Source: Rhizobium sp.
GTDB lineage: Bacteria > Pseudomonadota > Alphaproteobacteria > Rhizobiales > Rhizobiaceae
DNA length: 64,000 bases
Direction: 5' to 3'
NCBI GenBank assembly: GCA_002796995.1
Contig: PEKW01000007.1
Span: 372,001 to 436,000, forward strand
The notes beneath the pieces were generated by a model. That model was not told the origin of the DNA, did not search any database, and saw only the letters and a program-made list of their open reading frames with translations. A program made the position numbers and the translations under genes. Positions 38,715 to 48,955 of the stretch are shown here, piece by piece; the stretch's first letter is position 1; each line of letters starts with the position of its first letter.

Positions 38715-38730
38715 TGTCGCAAAGCCAACA
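38715..38730. promoter_or_regulatory. NifA upstream activator site 2 (iscA-like side)
   Basis: A second perfect TGT-N10-ACA, centred about 54 bp from the -24 element of the rightward promoter. The two sites may serve both divergent promoters. Confidence 0.75.
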
Positions 38731-38775
38731 ATGCCAAATCGGACCAAGCTATTGTTTTATATGAAAATACATCTC

Positions 38776-38791
38776 TGGCACGACTGATGCA
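38776..38791 (+). promoter_or_regulatory. Sigma-54 promoter of the iscA-like/nifUSV operon
   Basis: TGGCACG-ACTG-ATGCA has GG and GC ten bases apart, 41 bp before the iscA-like start. Confidence 0.85.
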
Positions 38792-38831
38792 TGGTCAATC
38801 GCGTCGTCCTACCGAGATGGAGAACCGCGCC

Positions 38832-39152
38832 ATGATTATCCTGACCGAGAATGCCGTTTCCGCCGTCAAGTCCGCATTGTCGAAAGCCGCCGAGCCGGCC
38901 GAGGGCCTGCGCATCATGGTTGAGGCGGGCGGCTGTGCCGGCTTCAAATACATGATGGGCCTGGAATCGACCGCCCGCGACGGCGATGCCGTCATCGATG
39001 CCGATGGCGTCAAGGTCTACGTCGATACGCGATCCCAGCCCCACGTGGCCGGCATGACCGTCGATTTCGTCACCGGCCTCGAATCGTCGGGCTTCGTCTT
39101 CGACAATCCCAATGCCGCGGACAAATGCGCCTGCGGCAAGTCGTTCGGTTGA
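38832..39152 (+). CDS. HesB/IscA-type iron-sulfur carrier of the nif cluster
   Basis: 106 residues of the A-type Fe-S carrier family. The three cysteines are present: EAGGCAGFKY and the C-terminal CACGKSF pair. It would receive clusters made by NifU/NifS and pass them to nitrogenase proteins. ATG at 38832 begins the family's conserved start (ILTENAVSAVKSAL); ATG at 38817 is possible. It is first in the operon under a NifA/sigma-54 promoter. Confidence 0.92.
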   Translation: MIILTENAVSAVKSALSKAAEPAEGLRIMVEAGGCAGFKYMMGLESTARDGDAVIDADGVKVYVDTRSQPHVAGMTVDFVTGLESSGFVFDNPNAADKCACGKSFG

Positions 39153-39165
39153 GCGGGAGAAGATC

Positions 39166-39561
39166 ATGCAGGACCAAAGCCAGTCGGCCCGCGTCACGCT
39201 GTTTGACGGATTGAAGTCCCGGCCCGCCAGGCCGGCGACGAAACCGCAACTGGTCAACCCCGAGGTGCCGAAGGCGCAACCGGTCGCCATCGAGGCAACT
39301 GACCCGGGCGCGCAAGGCATGCGGGCCGCACTCCTGGCCCGCCGCCGGCCGCTGATCGAGGCGGCTCTCGAGGCCATCCGCCCCAACCTGCAACGCGACG
39401 GCGGTGACTGTCAGCTGGTGAAGCTGGAAGGCGATGCCGTCTACATCCGCCTTTCCGGCGCCTGCGTCGGCTGCCAGCTCGCCTCCGTCACCGTGCACGG
39501 CGTCCGCCAGAAGCTGATTGAGGCCATCGGCATGCCGCTGCGCGTCATCCCGGTCAACTGA
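39166..39561 (+). CDS. nifU: NifU C-terminal (Nfu) domain protein
   Basis: 131 residues. Only the Nfu-type C-terminal domain is present: IRPNLQRDGGDCQLVKLEGD followed by the cluster-binding CVGCQLASVTVHGV. The N-terminal IscU scaffold domain and the central [2Fe-2S] domain of full-length NifU are missing, as in many rhizobial nif clusters. The first 60 residues are low-complexity and Pro/Ala-rich. It transfers Fe-S clusters made with NifS. Confidence 0.88.
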   Translation: MQDQSQSARVTLFDGLKSRPARPATKPQLVNPEVPKAQPVAIEATDPGAQGMRAALLARRRPLIEAALEAIRPNLQRDGGDCQLVKLEGDAVYIRLSGACVGCQLASVTVHGVRQKLIEAIGMPLRVIPVN

Positions 39562-39573
39562 AGGCGTCCGGCC

Positions 39574-40764
39574 ATGCAGACGGTCTATCTCGACAACAAT
39601 GCCACGACCCGAACCGATCCGGCGGTCGTCGAGGCCATGCTGCCCTATTTCGCCGAGCACTTCGGCAATCCCTCCTCCGCTCATGCGATCGGCACAGGCG
39701 TCGCCGAGGGGATCAGGGCAGCGCGGAGGCAAGTGCAGAGCCTCATCGGCGCCGCCCATGACCAGGAGATTGTCTTCACCTCTGGCGGCACGGAAAGCGA
39801 CAACACTGCGATCCTCTCAGGCCTTCAGGTCGATCCTCGACGCGACGAGGTCGTGGTTTCCGCTGTCGAACACCCGGCGATCCTCACGCTATGCCATCAT
39901 GTGGAGACAAGCCTCGGCACCAGGGTTCACCGCATCCCGGTGGACGGATGCGGGAAACTGGACATCGAGGCCTATCGGGCCGCCCTGTCCGGGCGCACCG
40001 CCATCGTCTCGATCATGTGGGCCAACAACGAGACCGGCACCGTTTTCCCCGTGGAGCAGCTCGCCGCGATGGCAAAGACGGTCGGCGCGCTGTTCCACAC
40101 GGATGCGGTCCAGGCCGCCGGCAAGCTTTCCGTGGATCTCAAGACGACGGCAATCGACATGCTGTCGCTGTCCGCGCACAAAATCCATGGCCCGAAAGGC
40201 GTCGGCGCGCTCTATGTCCGGCGCGGCACACCCTTCGCGCCGCTGATCCACGGCGGCCGCCAGGAACGTGCCCGCCGCGCCGGCACAGAAAACGTTCCAG
40301 GCATCATCGGCTTCGGCAAGGCGGCCGAACGGGCGATGGACGCTCTAGCGCTGGAAACACCCCGGATCGCCCGGCTTCGCGACCGCCTCGAACAGGGATT
40401 GCAGCGCTCCATCGTCGGCATCCGGGTCAACGGCGACCCGTCGGCACGGCTTGCCAGCACCTGCAACATCGCCTTCGAAGACGTCGAAAGCGATGCGCTT
40501 CTGACGCTTCTCGGACGCGAAGGCATCGCCTGTTCCTCCGGCTCGGCCTGTGCCTCGGGCTCGATGGAGCCGAGCCATGTGCTGCGCGCCATGCATGTGC
40601 CGCCCCCGTTCCTGCACGGCGCCCTGCGCTTTGCCCTGTCGCGTGACACAAGCGACGCTGACATCGATCGGGTGCTGGCCATCATGCCGCGGATCGTCGA
40701 GCGGCTGCGCAAGCCGGCTCCCCGCCCCTCCCGCCATCAAACATCCGATCTCATCCATGCCTGA
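39574..40764 (+). CDS. nifS: NifS, cysteine desulfurase
   Basis: 396 residues, PLP-dependent, fold-type I. The N-terminus is [13 protein letters not shown], the PLP Lys lies in [16 protein letters not shown], and the active Cys lies in [11 protein letters not shown]. It supplies sulfur for nitrogenase cluster assembly. It starts 12 bases after nifU and overlaps nifV by eight bases. Confidence 0.96.
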   Translation: MQTVYLDNNATTRTDPAVVEAMLPYFAEHFGNPSSAHAIGTGVAEGIRAARRQVQSLIGAAHDQEIVFTSGGTESDNTAILSGLQVDPRRDEVVVSAVEHPAILTLCHHVETSLGTRVHRIPVDGCGKLDIEAYRAALSGRTAIVSIMWANNETGTVFPVEQLAAMAKTVGALFHTDAVQAAGKLSVDLKTTAIDMLSLSAHKIHGPKGVGALYVRRGTPFAPLIHGGRQERARRAGTENVPGIIGFGKAAERAMDALALETPRIARLRDRLEQGLQRSIVGIRVNGDPSARLASTCNIAFEDVESDALLTLLGREGIACSSGSACASGSMEPSHVLRAMHVPPPFLHGALRFALSRDTSDADIDRVLAIMPRIVERLRKPAPRPSRHQTSDLIHA

Positions 40765-41950
40765 GAGCAAGCTGATCCCCATGGCCTCGAAGCCAGCCGT
40801 CTTTTTGAACGACACCACGCTGCGCGACGGCGAACAGGCACCCGGCGTCGCCTTCTCGCTGTCCGAAAAGCTTGGCATAGCCGAGGCGCTTGCCACCGCC
40901 GGCGTGCCCGAAATCGAGGTCGGCACGCCGGCCATGGGCGAGGAGGAGATCGCCGCGATCCGCGCCGTCGTCTCGCTCAACCTGCCGATGCGCGTCATGG
41001 CCTGGTGTCGCATGACCGCTCAGGATCTCGACGCAGCGCTGGAGAGCGGTGTCTCGGCCGTCAATCTCTCCCTGCCGTCCTCCGACCTGCAGCTCGCGGC
41101 CAAGCTGGGCATCGGCCGCGCCGAGGCGCTTTCGCGCATCGATGCTCTGGTGCGCAAGGCGGCACGGTTCGGGCTCTCCGTCGCGGTCGGCTGCGAGGAT
41201 GCCTCGCGCGCCGATCCTGCCCATCTGTCCGATGTGATCGCGGTTGCCGCCACCGCCGGCGCCGCGCGCGTCCGGCTGGCCGACACCGTGGGCATTCTCG
41301 ACCCGTTCTCGACGGTGGCGTTGATCGAACCCTTGGCGAGATACGCGCCCCTGGCGATCGAATTCCACGCCCACAACGATTTCGGCCTTGCCACCGCCAA
41401 TTCGATCGCCGCTTACCGGGCCGGCGCCCGCCATCTGTCCGTCACGGTTTCGGGCCTCGGCGAACGGGCCGGCAACGCGCCTCTGGAAGAAGTCGCAGCC
41501 GTCCTGCAGATCATGCACGGCGTGCCCTGCGGGCTGGATCTGGCCGCCCTGCCCGGCCTGGCCGCGCTCGTCGCGCGATATGCGCGGCAAACCCTGGCTC
41601 CGACCAAGCCGATCACCGGCGGCAACGTCTTCACCCATGAGTCCGGCATCCACGTCGCCGGCCTGCTGGGCAATCGCCAGACCTATCAGGGGCTCGATCC
41701 GGCGGAGTTCGGCCGCGACCACAGCATCGCCATCGGCAAGCACTCCGGCACAGCCGCGCTCGCCTACGTACTCGAACAGCACGGCCGGCACGGCGACCGG
41801 GAGACCCTGGCGAACCTGCTTGCCGAGGTTCGCAGACTGGCGGTCGCGACCAAGGCGACGGTACCGGCCGCGCAGCTGGTTCGCCTCTTCGACCATATCC
41901 AGGCGGAGTTCCAGCACCCAAGGGGAGAGCCATGTCGTTCGTCATGCTGA
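40757..41950 (+). CDS. nifV: NifV, homocitrate synthase
   Basis: 397 residues. It condenses acetyl-CoA with 2-oxoglutarate to homocitrate, the organic part of FeMo-co. The DRE-TIM signature is present ([19 protein letters not shown], metal-binding [33 protein letters not shown]). ATG at 40757 is used; 40781 is an alternative. Most symbiotic rhizobia lack this gene and use plant homocitrate, so its presence implies nitrogen fixation outside a host. Confidence 0.95.
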   Translation: MPESKLIPMASKPAVFLNDTTLRDGEQAPGVAFSLSEKLGIAEALATAGVPEIEVGTPAMGEEEIAAIRAVVSLNLPMRVMAWCRMTAQDLDAALESGVSAVNLSLPSSDLQLAAKLGIGRAEALSRIDALVRKAARFGLSVAVGCEDASRADPAHLSDVIAVAATAGAARVRLADTVGILDPFSTVALIEPLARYAPLAIEFHAHNDFGLATANSIAAYRAGARHLSVTVSGLGERAGNAPLEEVAAVLQIMHGVPCGLDLAALPGLAALVARYARQTLAPTKPITGGNVFTHESGIHVAGLLGNRQTYQGLDPAEFGRDHSIAIGKHSGTAALAYVLEQHGRHGDRETLANLLAEVRRLAVATKATVPAAQLVRLFDHIQAEFQHPRGEPCRSSC

Positions 41951-42738
41951 CATCCGCCCACAAATCTCGCGGGCGCCAGGAGGCCGATTCGCCACGCCGG
42001 AAGGGCGTCCCTGCCATGGTTCGCGCCGACATCGCCTGCGTGAAGGCGCGCGACCCCGCCGCCCGTTTCACCTTCGAGATCCTGCTCACCTATCCTGGCG
42101 TGCACGCCATCATCTGGCATCGGATCTCCCATCGCCTGTGGCAAATGGGCCTGCGCTTCCCGGCGCGCTTCCTCTCCTGGCTGTCGAGGCTGCTCACCAA
42201 TATCGACATCCACCCGGGGGCGGTGATCGGAGAGCGCTTCTTCATCGACCACGGCGCCGGCGTGGTGATCGGAGAGACGGCCGAAATCGGCAATGACGTG
42301 ACGCTCTATCATGGCGTCACCCTCGGCGGCACGTCCTGGTCCCCCGGCAAGCGCCACCCCACCCTGATGGACGGCGTACTGGTCGGGGCCAGCGCCAAGA
42401 TCCTCGGCCCCATCGTCGTCGGCGCCGGCTGTCGCGTGGGCGCGAACTCCGTCGTCGTCGACGATGTCCCGCCCGGCATGACGGTGATCGGCATTCCGGG
42501 CAAGATCGTCCGGCCGGTCGAAGAGCGCCGCCGGCTCGGCCACGGCCGCATCGATCTCGATCACCACCTGATGCCGGACCCGGTGGGGGATGCGGTATCG
42601 GCCCTGATCGACCGTCTCGACTTCCTCGAAGTGCGCCTCGCCCACCTGCAGGCACAGATCAATCGCCGGCCGGAAGCCAGTCCCAACGTCCAGACCACCC
42701 ATCATTCTCACCAACCACAGGGAGCTCAACATGAGTGA
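41932..42738 (+). CDS. cysE: Serine O-acetyltransferase (CysE/NifP-like)
   Basis: 268 residues. It makes O-acetylserine for cysteine synthesis, feeding the desulfurase NifS. The left-handed beta-helix hexapeptides are clear ([56 protein letters not shown]). The N-terminal SATase domain is short, and a 40-residue tail follows the helix. It overlaps nifV by 19 bases and nifW by eight. Called NifP in Azotobacter-type clusters by context. Confidence 0.92.
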   Translation: MSFVMLTSAHKSRGRQEADSPRRKGVPAMVRADIACVKARDPAARFTFEILLTYPGVHAIIWHRISHRLWQMGLRFPARFLSWLSRLLTNIDIHPGAVIGERFFIDHGAGVVIGETAEIGNDVTLYHGVTLGGTSWSPGKRHPTLMDGVLVGASAKILGPIVVGAGCRVGANSVVVDDVPPGMTVIGIPGKIVRPVEERRRLGHGRIDLDHHLMPDPVGDAVSALIDRLDFLEVRLAHLQAQINRRPEASPNVQTTHHSHQPQGAQHE

Positions 42739-43114
42739 CTGCTCGTCCAATTCCCGCCCGATCGAGGTCGACAACATTCTCGAACGCCTGCGTGGCCTGT
42801 CGTCGGCGGAAGACTTCTTCCACACGCTCGGCATTCTCTACGACGCCAAGGTGCTAAACGTCGCGCGCCTGCACATCCTCAAGCGCATGGGGCAATATCT
42901 TGCCGAGGAGGATTTCGAAGGTCTTCCCGACCGGGTGATCGCCGCCCGCGCCCGTTCGACGCTGGAACGCGCCTATTCCGATTTCGAGTCCGCGTCGCCC
43001 CTCTCTCAACGCATCTTCAAGGTCCTGAAGGATCACGACCCGGACAAGCCCGCCGAGAGGCGCGGAGCCTTCGTCTCGCTGGAATCAGCCCTCAAACCCT
43101 TTGCCGATCAATAA
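42731..43114 (+). CDS. nifW: NifW, nitrogenase-stabilising protein
   Basis: 127 residues. It matches the NifW family ([20 protein letters not shown], then [17 protein letters not shown]). The family is reported to protect or assist maturation of the MoFe protein, especially from oxygen. It is last in the iscA-nifUSV-cysE unit before the fixA promoter. Confidence 0.94.
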   Translation: MSDCSSNSRPIEVDNILERLRGLSSAEDFFHTLGILYDAKVLNVARLHILKRMGQYLAEEDFEGLPDRVIAARARSTLERAYSDFESASPLSQRIFKVLKDHDPDKPAERRGAFVSLESALKPFADQ

Positions 43115-43234
43115 CCGACAGCCCTTCGACCCCCGCCTCGGCCGGTCCGTCCAACCGCCGGCCTCCTTTTTTCGTCCGCCTTCGACACCGTGCGGAAAAT
43201 CCGGATCGCTTCCTGCCGGCACCCGACGCGACAT

Positions 43235-43250
43235 TGTCGAAAACCCGACA
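43235..43250 (+). promoter_or_regulatory. NifA upstream activator site for fixABCX
   Basis: A perfect TGT-N10-ACA, centred 82 bp from the fixA -24 element. Confidence 0.85.
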
Positions 43251-43292
43251 AAACCGCCGGACACGGCTGCGCTCTGGAAATCGAACAAAGCA

Positions 43293-43305
43293 TATCAAGG
43301 ACTTA
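43293..43305 (+). promoter_or_regulatory. IHF site upstream of fixA
   Basis: TATCAAGGACTTA matches WATCAA-N4-TTR at every position and lies between the NifA site and the promoter, the ideal place for loop bending. Confidence 0.7.
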
Positions 43306-43322
43306 CGCGCGCATCGAAGACT

Positions 43323-43338
43323 TGGCACGGATTATGCT
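43323..43338 (+). promoter_or_regulatory. Sigma-54 promoter of fixABCX
   Basis: TGGCACG-GATT-ATGCT has GG and GC ten bases apart, about 50 bp before fixA. Confidence 0.88.
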
Positions 43339-43385
43339 GAAGGTCCTGTACAGCCTTTGAAGCGACCATGATGGAGGTGCACGGC

Positions 43386-44240
43386 ATGCATATCGTCGTC
43401 TGTATCAAGCAAGTTCCGGACTCGGCGCAGATCCGCGTTCATCCCGTGACGAATACCATCATGCGCCAGGGCGTTCCGACCATCATCAATCCCTTCGACC
43501 TGTTTTCCCTCGAAGAAGCGCTGAGGATGCGCGACGCCCATGGCGGCGAAGTCACGGTGCTGACCATGGGCCCGCCCATGGCGTCGGACTCGCTGCGCAA
43601 GGCGCTCACCTTCGGTGCCGATCGCGCCGTGTTGCTGACGGACCGCTTCTTTGCCGGCTCCGACACGCTCGCCACATCCTTCGCGCTTTCCGCCGCGATC
43701 GAGAGGATCGGCCAGGTCTATGGCAGGCCGGACGTGATCTTCGCCGGCAAGCAGACGATCGACGGCGACACGGCCCAGGTCGGGCCTGGCATCGCCAAGC
43801 GGCTGGACCTGCTGCAACTGACCTATGTCGCGAAAATCGCCTCCGTCGAGCCCGAGGCGCGCGAGATCACCGTCGAGCGGCGCGCCGAGGGCGGCACGCA
43901 GCTTCTGAAGACCCGGCTGCCCTGCCTCATCACCATGCTCGAGGGCACCAACGAGATCCGCCGCGGCACGCTGAACGACGCGCTGCGCGCGGCACGCGCC
44001 GAGATCGTCACCTGGAACGCCGCCGACGCCGGCATCGAGGACATGACCAAATGCGGCCTGCGGGGATCGCCGACCGTGGTCAAGCGCGTCTTTGCCCCGA
44101 CGGCCCGCCAGGAGAAAGCCGTGATGATCGGCGAGCCGGGCAATGCCCCGCGAGAGCTGGCCGACAGCCTGATCGCCGAGATCTTCACCCGCAAACCCGC
44201 CCTTGAGCCGGCTCTCGTCGCCGACCACTGCGCCGCCTAG
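43386..44240 (+). CDS. fixA: FixA, electron-bifurcating ETF beta subunit
   Basis: 284 residues of the electron-transfer flavoprotein beta family. [18 protein letters not shown] begins it, and the FAD/AMP-binding loops ([24 protein letters not shown]) are visible. With FixB, C and X it bifurcates NADH electrons to ubiquinone and a low-potential ferredoxin/flavodoxin for nitrogenase. ATG at 43386 has GGAGG upstream; 43368 is rejected. Confidence 0.95.
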   Translation: MHIVVCIKQVPDSAQIRVHPVTNTIMRQGVPTIINPFDLFSLEEALRMRDAHGGEVTVLTMGPPMASDSLRKALTFGADRAVLLTDRFFAGSDTLATSFALSAAIERIGQVYGRPDVIFAGKQTIDGDTAQVGPGIAKRLDLLQLTYVAKIASVEPEAREITVERRAEGGTQLLKTRLPCLITMLEGTNEIRRGTLNDALRAARAEIVTWNAADAGIEDMTKCGLRGSPTVVKRVFAPTARQEKAVMIGEPGNAPRELADSLIAEIFTRKPALEPALVADHCAA

Positions 44241-44253
44241 GAAGGATGAGAAC

Positions 44254-45363
44254 ATGACCGAAGGGGCAAGGAAACCAGCAGCACCGGCCGCCGGACGGGC
44301 AGGCATGAAGAAGGAACTGCCCGAGCACTTCAAATCCTACAAGCATGTCTGGGTGGCCATCGAAATGGAACGCGGCCAGGTCCACCCCGTGTCCTACGAA
44401 CTGCTCGGCTGTGGCCGCACGCTGGCCGACAAGCTCGGCGTGCAACTGGCCGGCGCGGTGATCGGCCCGCCGGGCGAAGCGACCTGGCATGCCGTGGCAG
44501 AGGCCTTCGCCTACGGGGCCGACATGGTCTATCTGGTCGAGGATCCGATCCTCAAGGACTATCGCAACGAACCCTATTCGAAGGCGCTGACGGATCTCGT
44601 CAACACCTACCAGCCGGAAATCCTGCTGCTCGGGGCGACCACGCTCGGCCGCGACCTTGCCGGCTCGGTCGCCACCACGCTGAAGACCGGGCTTACCGCC
44701 GACTGCACCGAACTCGACGTCGACGACGACAAGTCGCTCGCCGCCACCCGCCCGACCTTCGGCGGCTCGCTGCTCTGCACCATCTACACGTTGAATTTCC
44801 GCCCCCAGATGGCGACCGTGCGCCCCCGCGTCATGCCGATGCCGGAGCGCAAGGAGCGTCCCGTCGGTCGCGTCGTCCAGCACAAGCTGTCGATGATGGA
44901 AGAGGACATCGTCACCAAAGTGCTGAGCTTCATTCCCGACGGCCAGTCCTCCAAGGTCAACCTCGCCTATGCCGACATCGTCGTGGCCGGCGGGCTCGGG
45001 CTCGGGGCGGCCGAGAATTTTCAGCTGATCCGCAACCTCGCCTCGACGCTCGGCGCGGAATACGGCTGCTCGCGGCCGGTCGTGCAGAAGGGCTGGATGC
45101 CGTCCGAACGCCAGATCGGCCAGACCGGCAAGACGATCCGGCCGAAGCTCTACATCGCGGCCGGCATTTCCGGCGCGATCCAGCACCGGGTCGGCGTGGA
45201 AGGGGCCGACCTGATCGTCGCGATCAACACAGACCCCAATGCGCCGATCTTCGATTTCGCCCATGCCGGCATCGTCACCGACGCGGTGCGTCTGCTCCCT
45301 GCCCTTACCGAGGCGTTCATCCGCCGCCTCTCGCCCCACAACCGCGACAAGCTCGCCAGCTGA
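44254..45363 (+). CDS. fixB: FixB, electron-bifurcating ETF alpha subunit
   Basis: 369 residues, ETF alpha type. The C-terminal FAD domain motifs [34 protein letters not shown] and [20 protein letters not shown] are complete. An N-terminal Ala/Pro-rich extension of about 20 residues precedes the domain. It pairs with FixA in the bifurcating complex. Confidence 0.95.
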   Translation: MTEGARKPAAPAAGRAGMKKELPEHFKSYKHVWVAIEMERGQVHPVSYELLGCGRTLADKLGVQLAGAVIGPPGEATWHAVAEAFAYGADMVYLVEDPILKDYRNEPYSKALTDLVNTYQPEILLLGATTLGRDLAGSVATTLKTGLTADCTELDVDDDKSLAATRPTFGGSLLCTIYTLNFRPQMATVRPRVMPMPERKERPVGRVVQHKLSMMEEDIVTKVLSFIPDGQSSKVNLAYADIVVAGGLGLGAAENFQLIRNLASTLGAEYGCSRPVVQKGWMPSERQIGQTGKTIRPKLYIAAGISGAIQHRVGVEGADLIVAINTDPNAPIFDFAHAGIVTDAVRLLPALTEAFIRRLSPHNRDKLAS

Positions 45364-45376
45364 AGGAGACGCGACC

Positions 45377-46684
45377 ATGATCGAGGAAAGATTCGACGCC
45401 ATCGTCATCGGAGCCGGCATGTCCGGCAATGCCGCCGCCTATACGCTGGCAAGCCGCGGGCTGAAGGTGCTGCAGCTCGAGCGCGGCGAATATGCCGGTT
45501 CGAAGAATGTCCAGGGGGCGATCATGTATGCCTCGATGCTGGAGAAGATCATTCCGGACTTCCGCGAGGATGCGCCGCTCGAGCGGCATCTGGTCGAACA
45601 GCGGTTCTGGATGATGGACGACAGCTCGCACACCGGCATGCATTACCGCTCCAACGACTTCAACGAGGAGAAGCCGAACCGCTACACGATCATCCGCGCC
45701 CAGTTCGACAAGTGGTTTTCCTCCAAGGTCAAGGAAGCCGGCGCGACGGTGCTGTGCGAAACGACTGTGACCGAACTTGCCCGCGATACCAGCGGCAAGG
45801 TGATCGGCGTCCACACCGACCGCCGGGGTGGCGCGATCTTCGCCGACGTGGTGGTGCTCGCCGAAGGCGTGAACGGCCTGCTCGGAACCCGCGCCGGCCT
45901 GCGCGACATGCCGAGGCCGGAAACGGTGGCGCTCGCAGTCAAGGAAATGCACTTCCTGCCGGAGGAAGTGATCTGCCAGCGCTTCGGGCTGACCGGCAAC
46001 GAAGGCTGCGTGATCGAAGCCGCCGGCACCTTCTCGCAGGGCATGACGGGGCTGGCCTTCCTCTACACCAACAAGGAATCGATCTCGCTCGGCGTCGGCT
46101 GCCTGGTCTCCGATTATGCCAAGACCATGGAAAGCCCCTATGCGCTGCTCGAAGAATTCAAGAACCATCCCTCGGTAAAACCCCTTCTGGCCGGCTCCGA
46201 GGTCAAGGAATATGCCGCGCACCTGATCCCGGAGGGTGGATACAAGGCGATCCCTCAGCTCTTCGGCGATGGCTGGGTCGTGGTCGGCGATGCCGCCCAG
46301 CTCAACAATGCGGTCCATCGCGAAGGCTCCAACCTCGCCATGACCTCCGGCCGGATCGCGGCGGAAGCGATCTTCCGGGTGAAGACCAGACGCGATCCGA
46401 TGACGGCGGAAAACCTGAGCCTCTACAAGAAGATGCTGGATGACTCGTTCGTGGTGAAAGACCTCAAGAAGCACAAGGACATGCCCGCCCTGCTGCACAC
46501 CAATTCGCACAACTTCTTCATGACCTATCCGCAGTTGATGTCGACGGCGGCGCAGAATTTCCTGCGCGTAGACGGCACGCCGAAGATCGACAAGGAGAGG
46601 GCGACCGTCGCCCAGTTCGTCAAGAGCCGCAGCCGCTGGGGCATGGTCTCCGACGCCGTGAAGCTCGCATTTGCCTGGCGCTGA
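45377..46684 (+). CDS. fixC: FixC, ETF-quinone oxidoreductase-like flavoprotein
   Basis: 435 residues. N-terminal FAD-binding motif [16 protein letters not shown] and a C-terminal [20 protein letters not shown] loop. It is homologous to ETF:ubiquinone oxidoreductase and passes the high-potential electron to the quinone pool. It acts with FixX, the ferredoxin subunit, at the membrane. Confidence 0.95.
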   Translation: MIEERFDAIVIGAGMSGNAAAYTLASRGLKVLQLERGEYAGSKNVQGAIMYASMLEKIIPDFREDAPLERHLVEQRFWMMDDSSHTGMHYRSNDFNEEKPNRYTIIRAQFDKWFSSKVKEAGATVLCETTVTELARDTSGKVIGVHTDRRGGAIFADVVVLAEGVNGLLGTRAGLRDMPRPETVALAVKEMHFLPEEVICQRFGLTGNEGCVIEAAGTFSQGMTGLAFLYTNKESISLGVGCLVSDYAKTMESPYALLEEFKNHPSVKPLLAGSEVKEYAAHLIPEGGYKAIPQLFGDGWVVVGDAAQLNNAVHREGSNLAMTSGRIAAEAIFRVKTRRDPMTAENLSLYKKMLDDSFVVKDLKKHKDMPALLHTNSHNFFMTYPQLMSTAAQNFLRVDGTPKIDKERATVAQFVKSRSRWGMVSDAVKLAFAWR

Positions 46685-46737
46685 CGGGCGCGAAGGCTGC
46701 TTGCGAGACGCAACAACCGACAACGAGGAGTACCGAA

Positions 46738-47037
46738 ATGACCATTGCCATCAAGGACGTCCGGGTCGAGGACAAGCTGTTCCAGAACCGCTATCTGGTC
46801 GATGTCGGCCGGCCGCACATCACGGTGCGCCCGCACGAGACGCCGAGCCCGGCGCTTCTGGCGCTCACAAGGGTCTGCCCGGCCAAATGCTACGAGCAGA
46901 ACGACAAGGGCCAGGTGGAGATCACCGCCGACGGCTGCATGGAATGCGGCACCTGCCGCGTGCTCTGCGAGCCATCCGGCGAGATCGAATGGAACTATCC
47001 GCGCGGCGGCTACGGCGTGCTCTTCAAGTTCGGCTGA
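46738..47037 (+). CDS. fixX: FixX, ferredoxin-like subunit
   Basis: 99 residues. Cysteines appear in [10 protein letters not shown] and [15 protein letters not shown], as in the FixX/ETF-QO Fe-S domain. It completes the bifurcating complex. nifA follows after 150 bases with no clear terminator, so nifA may be partly transcribed from the fixA promoter. Confidence 0.95.
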   Translation: MTIAIKDVRVEDKLFQNRYLVDVGRPHITVRPHETPSPALLALTRVCPAKCYEQNDKGQVEITADGCMECGTCRVLCEPSGEIEWNYPRGGYGVLFKFG

Positions 47038-47078
47038 GCTCGGCGCGTTTCGCTCAAGCGGGCTCAGAGCCGAATCGA

Positions 47079-47106
47079 ATTGACAACAGGCAGCATCGGC
47101 GTAGTC
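47079..47106 (+). promoter_or_regulatory. Possible sigma-70-type promoter of nifA
   Basis: TTGACA lies in the fixX-nifA spacer and a weak TAGTCT follows about 16 bases later. No TGT-N10-ACA or TTGAT-N4-ATCAA site was found here. Weak evidence only. Confidence 0.25.
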
Positions 47107-47187
47107 TCAAATGTCATATAAAAGAATTCGGTTTGGGGAGGTTGCCCTTGGAACAATCCATCATGGGATAGTCCAAGAGGTCTTCGG

Positions 47188-48924
47188 ATGAACCGCTATG
47201 TCGAGCATGTCAGCCCGCCGGGCAGGGAATACGCCCTTTCCGAGGCTGCCGCAAAATCAAGTCGCCGCGCCACAGTCTCCCTGAGCGGCATTTACGAGAT
47301 CTCCAAAGTGCTTGCCGAGCCGGCACGCCTTGAGATTACGCTCGCCAATGTCGTGAATATCCTCTCGTCCTTCCTGCAGATGCGCCACGGCGCCCTGATC
47401 GTGCTCGACGACGGTGGGTTGCCCGAGATCGTTGCCACCGCCGGCTATTTTCACAAGCCGGGCGAAGACCATTTCATGCCCATCCCGCAGACAGTCATCG
47501 ACCAGATCGTGGCGACGGCGACGCCGCTCGTCATTCCCGATACCGGCCGCTCCCACCTCTTTCCCGGAAGCGAGCCGGGGGTCTGTTTCATCGGCGTTCC
47601 CGTCAAGGCCAACCACACCGTGCTCGGCACGCTGTCGATCGACCGCACCCGCAAGGAGGGTGCCGATTTCACGCTCGACGACGACATGCGCTTCCTCACC
47701 ATGGTCGCCAATCTCGCCGGACAGACCATCCGCCTCCACCGGCTCCTGAGCGAGGACCGGCAGCGACTGATCGACGAACAGCGGCGGCTGGAAAAATCCT
47801 TCGAAGGCAGCAGGGAGATCCAACCGCGCCGCGCGGCCGCCAGGACCAGTCGCATCGTCGGCGAAAGTCCCGCGGTGAAGAATGTCCTCGACATCATCAA
47901 CATCGTCGCCAGGACCAATTCCACCGTGCTGCTGCGCGGCGAAAGCGGCACCGGCAAGGAACTCTTCGCCCAGACGATCCATGAGCTTTCGCCCCGGCAC
48001 GACAAGCCTTTCGTCAAGCTCAATTGCGCGGCCCTGCCGGAAACCGTTCTGGAATCCGAACTGTTCGGCCACGAGAAAGGTGCGTTCACCGGCGCCACCA
48101 ACCAGCGTGCCGGCCGCTTCGAGCTCGCCCACTGCGGCACGCTGCTGCTTGACGAGATCGGCGAGATTTCCGCCGCCTTCCAGGCCAAGCTGCTCCGCGT
48201 GCTGCAGGAGGGCGAATTCGAGCGCGTCGGCGGCAACAAGACGCTGAAGGTGGACGTGCGGCTGATCTGCGCCACCAACCGCGATCTCGAAGAGGCCGTG
48301 CGCAAGGGCGACTTCCGCGCCGATCTCTACTATCGGATCAGCGTCGTGCCCGTCACCTTGCCGCCCCTGCGCGAGCGGCCGGGCGACATTCCCCGGCTGG
48401 CAGAGGAATTCCTCGAGCGCTTCAACCGCCAGAACAATCGGCAGCTCAGCTTCGGCCGAGCGTCGCTGGACCTGATTTCCCGCTGCTACTTTCCGGGCAA
48501 TGTGCGCGAACTGGAAAACTGCGTGCAGCGGACGGCGACGCTGACCCGCTCGCAGACGATCGGGCCGAACGACTTCGCCTGCAGCACGGGGCAATGTCTT
48601 TCCGCCCTTCTGTGGAAGGGGAACGGCAAGACCCAGAGCAACGCGATCGACGCCCTGGCAGGCGGTCATGTGCTGCCAGGCGGCATGCCGGTTCCTCTCT
48701 CTCGCGGGCACGACACAGGATCGATTTCCGGCGGCAAGGCCTGCGATCCGGATGATCCAACCTGTCCCGCCAATGGCGGAAGGCTCACCGAACGCGATCG
48801 CCTCGTCGATGCCATGGAGCGTTCGGGCTGGGTCCAGGCCAAGGCCGCCCGCATCCTCGGCCTCACCCCCCGGCAGGTCGGCTACGCGCTGCGCCGCCAC
48901 GATATACCGGTCAAGAAGTTCTGA
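47188..48924 (+). CDS. nifA: NifA, sigma-54 activator of nitrogen fixation
   Basis: 578 residues. N-terminal GAF domain (about 30-190); central AAA+ domain with [11 protein letters not shown], the GAFTGA loop, and [10 protein letters not shown]-terminal Fis-type HTH ([18 protein letters not shown]). The interdomain cysteine array is exactly C-x11-C-x19-C-x4-C (Cys 433, 445, 465, 470), the arrangement of oxygen-sensitive NifA proteins that need no NifL. The inter-domain linker after Cys470 is long (about 60 residues). It should activate the five sigma-54 promoters in this window. Confidence 0.97.
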   Translation: MNRYVEHVSPPGREYALSEAAAKSSRRATVSLSGIYEISKVLAEPARLEITLANVVNILSSFLQMRHGALIVLDDGGLPEIVATAGYFHKPGEDHFMPIPQTVIDQIVATATPLVIPDTGRSHLFPGSEPGVCFIGVPVKANHTVLGTLSIDRTRKEGADFTLDDDMRFLTMVANLAGQTIRLHRLLSEDRQRLIDEQRRLEKSFEGSREIQPRRAAARTSRIVGESPAVKNVLDIINIVARTNSTVLLRGESGTGKELFAQTIHELSPRHDKPFVKLNCAALPETVLESELFGHEKGAFTGATNQRAGRFELAHCGTLLLDEIGEISAAFQAKLLRVLQEGEFERVGGNKTLKVDVRLICATNRDLEEAVRKGDFRADLYYRISVVPVTLPPLRERPGDIPRLAEEFLERFNRQNNRQLSFGRASLDLISRCYFPGNVRELENCVQRTATLTRSQTIGPNDFACSTGQCLSALLWKGNGKTQSNAIDALAGGHVLPGGMPVPLSRGHDTGSISGGKACDPDDPTCPANGGRLTERDRLVDAMERSGWVQAKAARILGLTPRQVGYALRRHDIPVKKF

Positions 48925-48955
48925 CCCCGGTCCGAAGGCCAGGGTCGGTCCCACG

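Noticed and set aside
38583..39152. A longer version of the iscA-like gene starting at 38583
   Set aside because: It would contain both NifA sites and the sigma-54 promoter; the family's conserved start is at 38832.
39166..39561. nifU considered as truncated by mutation
   Set aside because: C-terminal-only NifU proteins are usual in rhizobial clusters, and start, ribosome site and spacing are intact.
45317..46723. A 468-codon minus-strand frame opposite fixC
   Set aside because: Shadow of fixC, which has complete flavin motifs.
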